Notes under the pieces: model-generated
What the model saw: the letters and a program-made list of their open reading frames with translations, nothing else
What the model was told of the DNA's origin: nothing
The model's database searches: none
Part shown: one piece after another, positions 25,901 through 40,900 of the stretch
How the letters are laid out: every line of letters starts with the position of its first letter
Numbering within the stretch: the stretch's first letter is position 1
Translations under genes and position numbers: made by a program
Assembly (NCBI RefSeq): GCF_003254395.2
Contig: NC_037641.1
Span: 2,744,001 to 2,808,000 of the forward strand
DNA length: 64,000 nucleotides
Direction: 5' to 3'
Source: Apis mellifera
Taxonomy: Eukaryota > Arthropoda > Insecta > Hymenoptera > Apidae

Positions 25901-28900
25901 TCGTGCACGGGTTGTACCTGAGCTGCAGCACCCACGCAATGTCCCAAATCGTTGGTTCACGCTGCCGAATCTCACTAATACCAACACAATCACAACCCAC
26001 GCGTCTAGAACGAGACAAGAAATACGGCCGATTGAGTGGCTATCTTTAGAGGCGGACTGGGACCCTGAAGATATGCTTCTGATTCAAATGCTTCTTCCGG
26101 TATAAATAAAACCATCCACTGAGCGATGCTCCCTCTCTCGTACACAAGAAAAATCATTATCAAAAGGGACTTAAAATTTTCTGCACTTTTACTCCTTATT
26201 ATCTCTTCTTTTTCAATTTTTCCATTTTTAAATTATTGATGATGTATGAATTCAAAATTTTATCTATCCTCTGCTACTCTTAATAACGAATATTTTTAAA
26301 TCTTCTGGACATTTTTCTATTTATCCTAAGAAAATCTTCTATTTTCTACTTCCCTCTTTACTTTTTCTCAAATTTTTTTATATTTCTTTTTATATAACTA
26401 ATTTACATTCAACTCAAAATTGTATGTAATTGTACATTATATATAAATATTTTTTTCTTTTTCTTCTCTTTTAACCTTTTCATAGTTTTTCCTAAAAAAA
26501 AAAAATAAATATTAATAAAATTTGTAAAGTCGTATAGTAATATTTTCTTGCTGTTCTAGGAAGACCTTTGAATTTTTTATATGTTTTACTCCTTCCAACC
26601 CTTTTCCTTCAATTTTCTGCTTCTTTTTCCAGAAAATCAATTTATTATCATTCCTTAGTGATTTTCTTCCCTTTCTTCTTAATTCAATTCAAATTACTTT
26701 TCTTTCGATATTTTCTTTTTAAATGGATATTCGTTCCATCCTAATTTTCTTCATTCTTCATCTATCTTTCCCTTTTAACATTCCCAAAGCGAAAAATCTT
26801 CACGAGAAGACGAAACATCGGCAAGTAAAACGTTGTAATAGACGGCGAGGCCGTTCGTTCTCGTATTTTTAGTGGCTCGTAAACTAGGCACTGGCCATCG
26901 TTCGATCTCGTCGTCTCTCTTTCTCAACCAGCAGGGGCTGCCTTTTCGAATAAACGCGCGCACACATTTAAGTATCTCAACGATTTCGCCACCTTGAAAT
27001 GTCGAAGAAGATCGATAAGCGGATCGAACAAAATTATATCAGATATCTTTCCATCCAGAAATCAAGATCGAATAGATGACATAAGGTAAATAATATAAAC
27101 ATAGAAACAAAATTTCCTTTTATTATTCGTGATTTCTAATAACGAATAAATGTTGCATTGCTCGCAATTTAATCAGTGAATTTTTTAAAGCATTGCAAAT
27201 CGATTAAAAATTATAATTTTCGTCGATTTCTTATGAATTTTTGTTTAGAATAATTTATTTTTTGTATCCAGAAATAATATTTCTTATTATATAAAAATAA
27301 TTTTGGATGAAAATAGATTAAAATAGAAAATTATTGTCTCGCAAAAATTTCTAATTTGCTTGTTTAAAATATCGTAAATATGCGATTGTATTACAATTAC
27401 TTATTTTAATAAAACAATAAATTTATTATATAAGGAAAAAATAATATTGATAATATAAAAATAAGAATTAAAAAATAAGAAATACATTTAAAAATATGTT
27501 TAAAGAAAGCAAAAAGTTAAGATATTATTTTTTAAGATATTTCAAAAATTTATATTTTTCACAAAATTTGAAAAAGACAAAAGATTAAAGACAAATATTT
27601 TTGATTAGAAAAAAATAGTACAATTCTGATTTTCTTTTTTCATCTGAATACTCTCATTGATATCAACGGATGATTTGTTGTTAGAGTTATTTAAATCGAT
27701 GTGCTTCTGTCAGGCGCCTTGTTCTAGACGCCGATTAGACAAGACAAATGATGATGGACAGCTACTGTGATTCGAACGAGTGCCTCATTGTAGAAAAGAG
27801 AGATTTCAAACTGGAGATTAAAAAGTGATGTATTAATTTAAAAGGAATTAGAGTTTTGATACATTTGTCTATTTTTATTTAAAAATTGTGATTCTTTTTT
27901 TTTAATTTTATGAATGTTGAGAGAAAAATTAGAACATGATGCCTAGAAATTTAGGGGTTGAAAGTTGAAGAATAGAATTTGAAAATTTACACTTTAAGAT
28001 TTATTAAATAAAGAAATGAAAAATGCCAGAAAACTAAAAAAAATAATAAAAAATTGAAAGTGGAAAAATATTGAATTTTATAAATTATAATAAGATATTG
28101 AATAATGAAAGTTCAATAAATAAAAACTTACGAATAATTTAGCAACAAAGATTAAATAATTTTTGAAATATTATTAGAGAAAATACAAGATGATTCTCAA
28201 AAATAATCATGCTTTTAAAAATACGAATAGAAATAATTAATATATTGGAAAATTATAATTATATAAAAATCAATCATTTTTTATTTTCTCCAATTTCCTT
28301 TGATGTAATCTAGCAAAGGAAAGAGAAAAAAGCTACATCAGTGAAATATCCAAGATATAAACGAATCATATGCGATGAGTGAACCACGATGATCGAAAGG
28401 GTAAGCGTGAAATCGGGTTCAGGGCGTATCGCTTATTTTTCGTTCCCAATTCGACGATCCGTTTAAGAGTGGAACGAGTGGGTGGACACGATAGGAAATA
28501 AAAATAGAATTGTTTTGTGTCGCTCTATTTATATTTGTTTGCTCTCTGCTCCACCGGGAAGATGAGTTTGAGAATCGTTTTCGTATCCGGCAAAGAGTTA
28601 TTGTGAAGATTATTATCTACTCGTTAATAGAATCTATTTTATTAATAATCTCTAAGAGTAAATATTCATTGAATGAATATCTTCTTTCAATTAGTAATTC
28701 AAATCATATTATTAATCATTTAAAATAGAATGTAAAAAATTCTAAACAATTAGATTTAAAATAAATATATATATATATTTTTTTTTCATATTTAGTCATT
28801 TTGCTGACATAAAATAAATGTTTCTAAATATTGTTTATCTCAACAATTATCGAACAAACAAAAAATTTTTCAACCGTAATCATTACCGTTATAATTTCTC

Positions 28901-31900
28901 CCAATTTTCCACCATCACGAACACAAAGCCAGTGGAATCGGTCCAATTTAACTGGCACACGTTTTTCAACGTTCTCGCTCGTTCTCTTTTCCTCTCTTTC
29001 TTCAACTCCACTCTATGGAAGTGTCTGAAATTAACCTTTAAACCCTATCCGTCTCAAAGACATCGTCATCGTAAAAAAAAAAAAAAATTCGAAACAAGAA
29101 GAAGAATACGTAGACGAATGCGTACACGAAAATAAATAAAGAAACGAAAGCGAACAGGGGAACGTGCATAGGGTGAATAAGTCGCAGAAGAAAAAATAAA
29201 GATAACTTTGCTTTTTCTCTGTTGCTTTACAAAACTCCTGGTAGCCATGCAAAAATAGAATCGAACACCGGTACCGAGCGGTATGTACGAGAGGAAGCGG
29301 CAAAGAAAGAGAAAGAGTGAAGAAGAGAGTCGAATCCACCTCTCACAGCCATTGTGGCTCTATTCTGAGGACGTGGTCGCCAAAAATGGCGACGTCCACC
29401 TGTTCGCCCGCTGTTTTTCGTTCGCGCGTCCGCACGAAGTTTCCCTTCGTCTCGATCCGACTCGTTCGTGGATCCAGATCCCTCAAACCGTGGAAATCGG
29501 CGGAGAATCGATGGAGGAATCACGGTGGAACACCTTGCTATCCGTATCCAATGATTGTAACCCAACACCCGCGCGGCTGATCCGTGCAAGGGCGAGCGGA
29601 ATGATTCGAAGCCGGCCAAGAACGCTTGGAACTGCCAACCAAGTGCGGCGATAAGCATAAAACTTCGCGCTCAAAGGATTAATTTTCCTTATTCTGTAAC
29701 GCAAGACCGTGTACAAACTCAAGTAAAACTTCGATAACGAGAAAATGATTGTTAACCTTGTCCCTTTCCAGTACTTTCGAAGTAAAATTCCTGATGGAAT
29801 TGCTCTTCATCGAGTGAAATTGTAGATATTTTGTTGAATTATATTTGCTTATGTTGAATGTATTCGAAATATTCGTATTATTATATTTCTATACGTAATT
29901 TTGATAATTTGATATCTTGGTTAAAATTGTTTCATAGTTGATATAATAGAATTAAAAAAAAAAATAAATAAATATTTTTTATTATTCGAGGGATCCTCGA
30001 TGAATTATCATGATTTAAATTTAACTACGATATTGTGTCTTTCAGATGCGAGAAGTTGCACGACATGCGACAAAGTGTTGGCCGAGCTGGAGAAGATTGA
30101 CGACGACACGGATCATTTCGGTGTCGATTTCGTCAAGATCAACGATAAACGACTGGCCAAGCAATATGGCATCAAGAATTTTCCAGCCCTCACATACTTC
30201 CGCGAGAAGGAACCGATCATTTACGAAGGTTAGGTTACATAACGATTTTCAAAATTTTCATAATAAATATCAGAATCGAAGGAGGTACTCTATTAATTAT
30301 TTAACAAAATGTTCGCCGAATGTACGACGAACAAAAGCGGTCAGTAATGATTCCTAATGGCTGAAAGTTCGCCAAACTTTTATTAGAATCCGGCCGCGAT
30401 CTCGGTAACCTTGCCAGGTATGAGAAACAAGGTTCGAGACTCGCCGCGGTATAGTACTTGACCCAGAATCCGCAGAACAATCGCTCGAATTTTCGCGAAT
30501 TTTACGAGCTCATCTGATTCCAGAATTCGATCGATTCGAATCGTAATCAGACATTGACTTGCCATTCTCCTTGAATTTTCTTGAATTTGATCGATACTAT
30601 TAAAAAACTTTTACATGTCTCCAAAATTAATAAATTCTCTTGCATTAACAGTAACAAAATCGATGATAAAATAAATAAAGTTCTTTCACTTTTATTAAAT
30701 TATAAATAATATAATAATTATTGTTGTTATAATATTAACGAATTAGATATCATTGTATATTTTAATTGCAAAAAATTGTTTAACATTTTTATTTTTAAAA
30801 AAATCTTATACGACTTTCAATATTTAAATAAAGTTTAAAAAGATATGTGCTATTAAACAAGCACAAAGAGAATGATAAATTCCAATTTTGGTATATATTT
30901 CGAATTCCTAGACGAGACATTTAAATTAGGAAAAGAGAGAAATATTAATATTGCTTTCATAATAATCGTTTTTAGACAAAAACTTTTATGATCATACGTT
31001 TTAAAAATTCGATTTGAAGAAGAAAACAAAATATTCCCAATTCAATAGAAATATCCAAAAATAAAAATCGAGACAATAATTGAGTTAAATCAGATTAAAA
31101 CGATCGCCATTATTCGAGTGACGGGTGTTCAAATTTTCGCGAACTCGAGTAGTAGCACGTAGCAATGGTCAGACCATCTTCGTGATTTGGCACTAAGCCC
31201 AGCCGTTGGTATTCGGTGAGGTTACTGTGTAGAACAACGTGTGCTCGACTTTTGTTCGATATAACTACTCTTCGTTTCGACGATGCGAATAATCACGACG
31301 ATATCGATTCTTGAATTGGCGAGGATACGCGATTTCGGTTGGCCAGTGATACGGAAACAGCCGAACAGAAGAAATTAATAGAGTGCAAGGAATGCGCGTG
31401 TTACGTGTTACGTAATAACGCGATTGCAACGTCGCGTGGCAAGACTTACGGTTTCATTGAGATGCTCGCTTTCTACATTTAGATCGGGATACATCGGGAT
31501 ACATTTGCTTGAAACGAAATTGGTGCTGTTATAACGTAATTTAGCAGTAGAGATTATGTCGAGGATCGAAGACAAGTATTGAGAAATGGATATGAGGCGT
31601 TAAATCGATTTCATGAAAAAACTGATGTTGTGTTGGATTAGGTTAGAATAAATTAAGTTGGGTAAATGTATTATGGTAAATCTTTGGAAAGTTTAATTTT
31701 TTATTAATGAAGGATTAATGTAACCAAGATGATGATTTTAGATTTTCATAATCTTATTACAGTTAAAGTGTAATAAATTTTTTTACTGTTTTTTATATAC
31801 ATATTATGTATAAAATACATCGAAAAGTAAAAATATTTGAAGCTTCATTCAGGATTTTCGAGTTTGAAAATTTGTTTTAAATATAGGAAAATGTGGCTAA

Positions 31901-34900
31901 TTCCCAACTGTATTTAAGCGAATTATCACTAGAATATTATTCTACATCTGAAAACAAGCATAGAATGAAATCTTGCTATTGAAGTTTTTGTTTTCAAGAA
32001 AATCAAAAATTAAAATAATAGAATTAAAATAGCAAGATATTCATATATTCGATAAATTTTCAAATTTGATTTTGAAAAAAATGAGATCTCGATTGGAAAA
32101 AATGTTATTCTTTTTTTTTAATTTATTTTTACACTTAGAACCAATCTTACTTGTTTTATTAATTAATATATAGTTGACATTCATATAGTTATATACTAAT
32201 TAATTTATTATATTATATAAAAAATGCATAATCATAATATATATAATAATAATATATAATAATATGATGTAATATAGATTATATAATACATACCATTTTT
32301 AAAAATTTTAATAAATAATAGTTTCTTTCAGAATGAAAATTTTTGATTAAAATAGCATCTTAATCTTAATAAGGACATTTGTATCAATAACAATAAATTT
32401 AATATTTTCTAATTAATTTTTTTTAATATCATTTAATTATTTTATAATAATATTACAATCCAAATTCAACAACAATCACTATTATATTGTTATTCTTCGA
32501 TAGATTTTTATTTTTTATTTAAATAATAATATTATCATTGCTTTAAAAATTATTTATAAATATTGCACAAATTATAATTAATTATAAAATTATATAAAAT
32601 ATTTAATCGATTTAATCAGTAAGAAAACTAAATTATTCGACGAAGAAACGGTATTCAAAGATGAGAACGAAATATGAAATTTTGTTAATGAAATCAAGGA
32701 AAGAAATTCAGAAATTTGAGACTATTGGACAAGTAATACGGAAGTGGACCAAGATACAAGTGTGATCATCAATCATGTTACATTGTGACCAGCAACCACG
32801 TTGCCAAAGATTTATTAAACAGATTCACGAAATGTCTCGTACATTTTGTTCGGGATGAAATGATGATAAGGAAAAAAAAAAAAAAAAAAAGAAAAAGCTC
32901 GATAGAATTAACTTTTACCCAGGATCGTTTCGACTGATTTTGTATTCGATGATGTAACGATAGGTTGCATCTATTTCCATTGTAGCTAATGCAACAGGCG
33001 TTATTTTTGACACCTCGAGATGATAAATAGAAGCGACAAGAAATCATGATTAAAGATATATGTTGTTAAATGATTTATTTTATGCGTAGAACAAGTATAG
33101 AATTAGTATATAGGTGGTTAAGCCAAGATATTTTAAGTAATAATTCTTTTGTCTTGAAAACGAAGATGTATAAATATAGAATCGATCTAATAATAAATTA
33201 ATAATGTTTCTTAAACTTGTTAAGAAGATGAAAAATTAAAAATTTATAGATCCTTTTATAATTCGGATCAACCAGAAAGCAACTTTTCTATACTCTCTTC
33301 TAAAATATTTTATTATCTCAATAAAGAAATTTTTATTTTAGAAACTAGAATTTATTAAATCTATATGATAATTGGAAATGGAAAAAAATATTATTTTTTT
33401 ATACTATAAAAATTTATATTGTTAATGATAATTTATTTTTAAGAAATCCACAATTTTCCTTCGTTATTCGTTCCATTTTTTCAGGTGACTTGATGGATGA
33501 AGAAAACGTGTTAGATTTTTTGACAAGTCTAGAAGCGATGGATTTACCTGATCGTATCGAGGAAGTTAATTCAAAGATCTTGGAGAAGATCGTCGAGGAG
33601 ACAGAGTTCGTGGCAGTCCTTTTCTGTGAGTTTTCTTCCCCTCGTAATCCAAGCACAATCGTCTCTTAAAATATCATATCTGTCTTTCTCTCTCCCAAAA
33701 GCAAGTCCTTTTCATCAGGAAGAGTATAATAATGAACATATACCTATATAAAATCACCTCCAGAAGGTAAAAAGAATCAAATTTCCCGCCAAACTTTTAC
33801 TTGAATATACATCGACAATTTTCTCGACGAGAATGATCGATAAAAAAAAAAATCGGATATAATTAAATTAAATTAAATTTCAGCTACATACACACATATA
33901 TAATTCATTCACTTTGAATTATTTTATATTACACAAATGCATATATATATATTGTACATTGATCCAGATAATTCGTGTACATAATACACAATTTTTTCTT
34001 ATTATTATTTTATTGTCTCACTAATATGTCTGTGCAGACACTATGTATAAATGTATGATACGATTAACAGAGCTTTGACCAGTGTTCAAGCAGCTGAGAA
34101 GCTCGATCGCATTAACACATCACGTCTCAAGCGGATTTCTTTGATTTTATTTTCACTGATATTCACGCAATCGTATACCGTATCGAGATATTGTTACATA
34201 TTGTTACTTTGTAGATACGTCTTTTACCATCTCACGATGTTGCACATCATTCGTATATCCTTTTTCCTGTCCCGCCTTAACGCTCTCTTTAACTTTGAAC
34301 GCGAAGAACAATTTTCTTCTTTAATATTTTATATCTAGAATTATTATTACAAATGTATATATTAAATATTAAATATTTTTCTTTTTTTTTCTTTTACTTC
34401 TTTGAAATATCTATTTATAAAAATTCCATATCTTTAAAAATATAAAGATTCGTTAATTAATATTTCGTTTTTCTCTTCTATATTTTATCTTCTTTGAAAC
34501 ACTAGAAGAATTTTTTTCTTTATATGTATTTGAAGAAAAATTTGTTTGAAGATTTATAAAAATTTTTCTTCGTTTAAAAGAGCGCCATGAACGTTCTCCT
34601 TTTATTCTATCCTTTTGTCGGTATTCGTCTTTCTCCCATTCGTCTGTAAAAAATTCATCATTGTCCGTTGTGATATCATTAACGCATCGCAAAGTAGATA
34701 GATATATGTTATAGGAAGGAATTTAAATGATGGATTGCAAGTGAAAGATAAGTTTATTGTTTCGCGGTTCAAGTTTGGAAATTCTTTCCACTTTGCGATT
34801 CGAATACTTACGACATACTTGTAAATAATACATATATGTGAAACGTTCTTGTGTGTGTTGGTATGGATAGGTCCGGATACGCAACGGTGTGCTGGCGTCG

Positions 34901-37900
34901 GTTCTAGTAAGTACACACTTCAAGGAAATCACTGCTATGTATGTTGCACAGCTTTTGTTTTTTCAATGCTTCTATACATGTATTATGATGTACTGATTAT
35001 TACGTTTAAAGAAAAAAATGTCTTGTTTTTTGTATTTTGTATATAAAATCATCTTTGTGATTTCTTAAAAATTATTTGACATAGAAGAACTTTTTTTTAT
35101 TAATTACTGTTATGCAAAATTTTAGAAAAAAAATTGAATCTAGTGATTTTTTTTATAACAACATTGGACAATAAAATTCCAGTTTAGCTTCTAAAATTAT
35201 TTAAAATTTATAAATACAAATTTTCGTAAAAATGAAATTAAAATTTTGCAAAAAGGAAACATACTATATAATTTTTGCTCTAATTGAATCATTTTTTTAA
35301 ACCAATTAGTTTTCGAATACTACATAAAATATGGTGTTTTAATTCTCATATAAATTCATTTAATTTTCTTAAACGTGATAATCATTGATGCTTAATTATA
35401 TGTTATTTCTATGTACATATTTATCCCTCTAATACATGTACTTAACAAACACTTATTATCGAATAATAAATTAAAGAATATTGCATTACTTTCAGCAATT
35501 ATAATTTATATATCTGTTCACTGTATTAGAAGAATTGTCTGAAAGTCTAAAGGGAAAACGATGACAAAGAAGCACGAGAATCGTAAATAGTAAAAATTAT
35601 AATAAACAATATTTTATTTCCCAAGTAAAAAGAATGAATAGAAAAAAAAAAACAATAAAATGAAATATTCAATTACTAATTTTGAAGTTTCGTGTGCATT
35701 TAAAAATAGTCACGATGTTTAAATGTTAGAATATGCATTATTTTTCATCCCTTTGCCCCTTAGAATAGAAGGAATGTGAATGATGACTAAGACAAATTTT
35801 GTATACTAATCCAAACAAGAAGAAAAAAATGTAAAATAATTTTTACGTAAAAATATTACGTGATATACATATATATATATTTGTATAAATATTTTTGTAA
35901 TTTTTCAAATTTTCGTGTATCGAAAGGAGACGTAAATGAAAATCCAATTTAACCTAATTTTTAAGATCCAAGTCTATCTGTCTTATGTAATCAATTAAAG
36001 AATCCCGAAAACCTGAATAACATTGTTCTTTATTTCAAATGGGACAGACAAACCTGACTGCAAAAAGTGTCTCAAGGCTCTTCAAGAATTGGAAAATATC
36101 GACGACGAGGCCGATCAATTGGGGATCGGTTTCGTGAAGATCGCGGATGAACAACTCGCAGACGAGTATAATCTAGGTCCTCTTCCGGTTCTGGTTTACT
36201 ACAGGCACCAAATTCCTATAATTTATGAGCGTAAGCATTGCCGATTGTAAAATAAAAAATATTTTTAAAACGGTTAAGATTCCAAAAAGAAAAATATAAT
36301 CTCAATATAATGAATCTTTAATGTACTTAGAATCCTGCGAATTTATATATATTTATATAAACAATAATTTCTTTTTTCAAAATTTAAAAAAAATTCAAAA
36401 GAGTTCAAGCAATCATATAACAATGAAACAAATTAAAAATATTAAAAAAATATAATTGAGAAGAATTGAAAGAAACAGTACAAAAATTTAGATTTTATAA
36501 GTTAGTCTGTTTTTCCATATATATAATTGAAAAGAAATAATTTAAGAATATTCTTGCGTGATGTTAATTAAAAATTCGCGTAGACGAGCTTAGCAGAGAG
36601 GAAGACGTGCTGGAATGGCTGGTAGCGAACAAGAGCACAGGAGATGAAGAGGATGTGATCGAAGACGTGACTGCGAAGACTTTGCAAACTCTGATCGGAA
36701 ATATCGACAACCTAGTCGTTTTATTTTGTACGCATCTTTCTACTTCATCTTTCGTGTAATTTTTTTTTTTTTAATACTCTTATCTTATCCATTGTTGTTT
36801 TGTAAACCTCTTTAGACGACCATGGTGACGAGGATTCGATGCAGGTGTTGAACGAGTTGGAAAAGATCGATGACGATTGCGACAGGCACGGGATTCAATT
36901 CGTGAAAATTGACGACGAGAAGGCAGCCAAGGATTTCGGGATCAATTCACTTCCGGCGATCGTGTATTTCGAAAAACAAATCCCGAATCTTTACGATGGT
37001 GGGTAGGTGGGTGGAACAATTGGGGAAACCGACATGGATAATAGAAAAGAGAATTGGACGTATGGTTAGAAATTAAATGAAATAAAATTGGACGATCGTA
37101 GGAGACGTGGAGAACGAGGATGAGATCTTAGAGTGGCTGCTGTCGCAATTGGAGAAGGACGAGATTGAGGACGTCACCGACGAAATGTTGGATCGTCTGA
37201 TCAAAGATGGGAAAACCCTTGCCGTACTATTTTGTAAGCTCCTTTATTCGTAAAAAATAAATTATAGAATTAATCATACAGAGAAAATTATATAAATAAT
37301 TTAATTATATATTTATGATAATTTAAGCATCGTATTCACTTTTTTATAATCGATGTTTTTTTTTAATTTGAAAATCAATTTTCTTTCAATAATATGATCT
37401 GTAATTTTACAAAAATTATGAATTATCAGACGACAACAACGACCGGAAATGCCAAAAGATTCTCAATGAACTGGAGAACATTGACGACGAATGCGATCAG
37501 ATAGGGGTGACCTTCGTGAAGATCGACAATGCTGAGGAAGCGAAGGAGTACGGTATCGAGAAAATTCCCAGCATGATCTATTTCGAGAAGGGAATACCCA
37601 CGATATACGAGGGAAATTTGGAGGACGAGGAAAAAGTTTTAAAGTGGTTGGAACAGCAACAGAAGAGCGATCACATCGAGGATATCACCGACGAGATGCT
37701 CGATATGGTCATCGACAAGATGCCTCACGTAGCCGTCCTCTTTTGTCAGTGATTAATTTCTTTTTCATTTTAACATTATATTTATTTATGTTTATATTAA
37801 AAATATTAATAGAAAAAATTATATGAAATATTCGTTTCGTGCATCGAATTTATTTTTATTATCTTTTTCACAGATGATAAGGATCAGAAGAAGAGCCAGA

Positions 37901-40900
37901 AGATCCTTGGTGAATTGGAGAACATCGATGATGACTGCGATCAACATAACATAGCGTTCGTGAAGATTTCCGACCTCAATGAAGCCAAGGAATACGGCAT
38001 CGAGTCTCTGCCGACGCTGGTATTCTTCGAAAAAAAGATTCCACACATATACGAAGGTATTTTCATATCTGAATCATTTTAAATTCAAGATGAATCAAAA
38101 TTTGATAGAATTTTTAAAAAAAGAAAAAGAAATACTAATTTAAATAAAAATCATAAAATATTTTGTTAAAAAGAATCTTGAGCTTCACAAAAAAATTGAT
38201 TAATCATTAAAAGATTTAACTTTGCTTCTACAAAATTCTCGATTACAAAACAAAATTTGTTCTCTATTTTTCCACAGGCGATCTGATGAACGAGGATCAA
38301 CTGCTCGGATGGCTACTGCATCAGAAGAAGCACACAGAGATACCTGAAGTGACGGACGAGATGATGGACAAGCTGATTGAGACTTCGCCGTACTTGGCAG
38401 TCCTGTTTTGTAAGCGATCGATTCGTCTTTCTACCTCCTTTTAACATTCTTCCACTGTTACCGGTTAGGTAGGTGCTGTTGGTCGATCGCGAGCGAAAAC
38501 GAGACACGAATTGATTCCCTTCCGTAGACGACAAGGACGACAAGCAGGACATACGCATCCTGAACGAGTTGGAAAACATTGACGACGAGCTGGAGAAGGA
38601 AGGTATCGTGATCATCCGTATGGACAACGACGCCGAGGCGAAGGAATACGGTATCGATCACCTTCCGACTCTGGTTTACTTCGAGAACAAGATCCCGGCC
38701 ATCTACGAGGGCGATCTGTTGAACGAGGACGAGGTTCTCGAATGGCTGATCGAGCAAAAGAACACTGCCACCATCGAGGAAGTCACGGATGAGATACTGG
38801 TCGATCTGATCGAGGAACATGAATACGTCGTCGCATTCTTCAGTAAGTGATTTCGATTCGAGTGATAATGTTTGGATATTTGTTTGGATGAATTTTGTTT
38901 GATAAATTTTTTAAATACGATTTATCAGGTGGAGATTGTGAGGACGGTGACGAGTGTGATAAAATTCTCAAAGAGTTGGAGAATATCGACGACGAGCTGG
39001 ACGAAACTGGCATCATCTTCGTCACCACAGAGGACATGGGTTTCGCGAAGAAACAAGGAATTAAGACCTTCCCCACTTTGGCTTTCTTTAGGAACAAAGA
39101 ACCTTTGATCTTCAAGGGAGATATCGAGGATGAAGACGAGGTTCTCTCGTGGATCACCGATGAAGATACACTCGAGATCCCTGGAAAGATCGAAGAAGTG
39201 AATGCCAAGATGCTAGAGAACATTCTTGAGGAGAACGATTATATCGTTATCTTCTTCTGTTAGTATTCTCGACATTACATTATCGATTTCTTTAATTCAA
39301 GCCACATAATTATTGGAAATTAATAATTAATCGATAATAATTTAACTTTTTTTTAACATCGTATTATTTATTCTACAATAAAAAAATTATTAAATGAAAG
39401 ATCGTGTATCATGATTTTCTATTCTAGATAAGGAAGGCGACAAGAAGAGCCAAAAGATCTTGCAAGAGCTCGAGAATATCGATGACGAGTGCGAAGAGAA
39501 AGATATCGATTTCGTAAAAATTTCGGACGAAGGAATCGAAAAGGAATACGATCTTCCTGGTCTACCGGCATTGGCGTTTTACAGACACAAATTCCGTCAG
39601 GTTTACAACGGTGATATGATGCACGAAGAAGCGATTTTGGATTGGATATTGGACCTTCGAACTCAAACCCCGGACGTGATCGAAAACGTTGACCGGAAGA
39701 CGCTGCAGGTATTGATCAATGACGTCGAGCATCTTGCTGTATTCTTTTGTAAGTGTATTTTATATCCTATAATCTCTCAACAAATCTCAATATTTAATTG
39801 AATAAAATATATAAATATAATAGAACTCTATTTATTCCGATTATTAATATGTCAAGTGCAATATATCAAAATATGGAAAATTTATAATTTTTAAAGTATA
39901 TTATCATCATTTAATTTTAATATTATTATAAATTTATCTTTTAATATTAACATATACATATTTATATAAATAACAACTACATTGCATTGAATAAAATTTT
40001 TAAAAATTTATAAATCTAAAACTTACCACTAGAATGATCTTAAAGAATTATTTCGTTATCTTACTTAATATAAATTACAATTGTACTGCATATTTTAATT
40101 GATTCTAAACAATGGATATCGAAAAATTAAGAAGATACAATATATACACATACTTATATAAGGTATTAATATATTCATTTTTAGAGAATCAATTTTAGAA
40201 GGCAAAACAAACACAAATGTAAAACAAAAAGATTTAGATTTATTTATTATAATTCGTATTGAGTGAAATAAGAAAGTCAAACTAAAACAAAAATCATGAT
40301 CATATCTATTTCATCGTTTACTAATTCAAACTTCAATTTCTTATAACATTTGATTTTCTATATATCAATTTTTGTATTTGTTTTAGCCTTTAAAATTGAC
40401 ACTCCAAAGATATCGCACGAGATATATTAACACCCTTATAACAGAAATAGATTTTAAATAATTGAATAAAAAAATTTATTTTATAAATAAATTTATAATA
40501 ATTTTGCATCATAATCATGAATGAAATACGCGATTAAATATAAAAATAATATATATAATTATTGCTATTATAAATAATTTTAATTTTATGATTTACAATT
40601 TGACATGAATTTAATATAAAAAAAAAAACAGAAGTCAAGATATATCGAAATCGTGTTATCTATATTTTATCGCATAAATGAAATTTTTAATAATATTAAT
40701 TATATAAGCTCACGTTATAAATAGAGTTCTACTATCTAGTTCAATATCTTAAGAGACCATTAATTCTAAAGACTAAAAGAGAAAACTTCTTTTAGAAAAT
40801 AAGCCATTTCTTTTGAACAGACGATGATAAATGCGAAACGTGCCCGGAAATTCTCGAAGATCTAGAGACCATCGACGACGATACCGACAAACACGGTATC

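Noticed and set aside
16907..30045. Search for recursive AG|GTAAGT sites in the largest intron
   Set aside because: By eye no site with a pyrimidine tract was found; AGGTAAA-type matches lack the tract.
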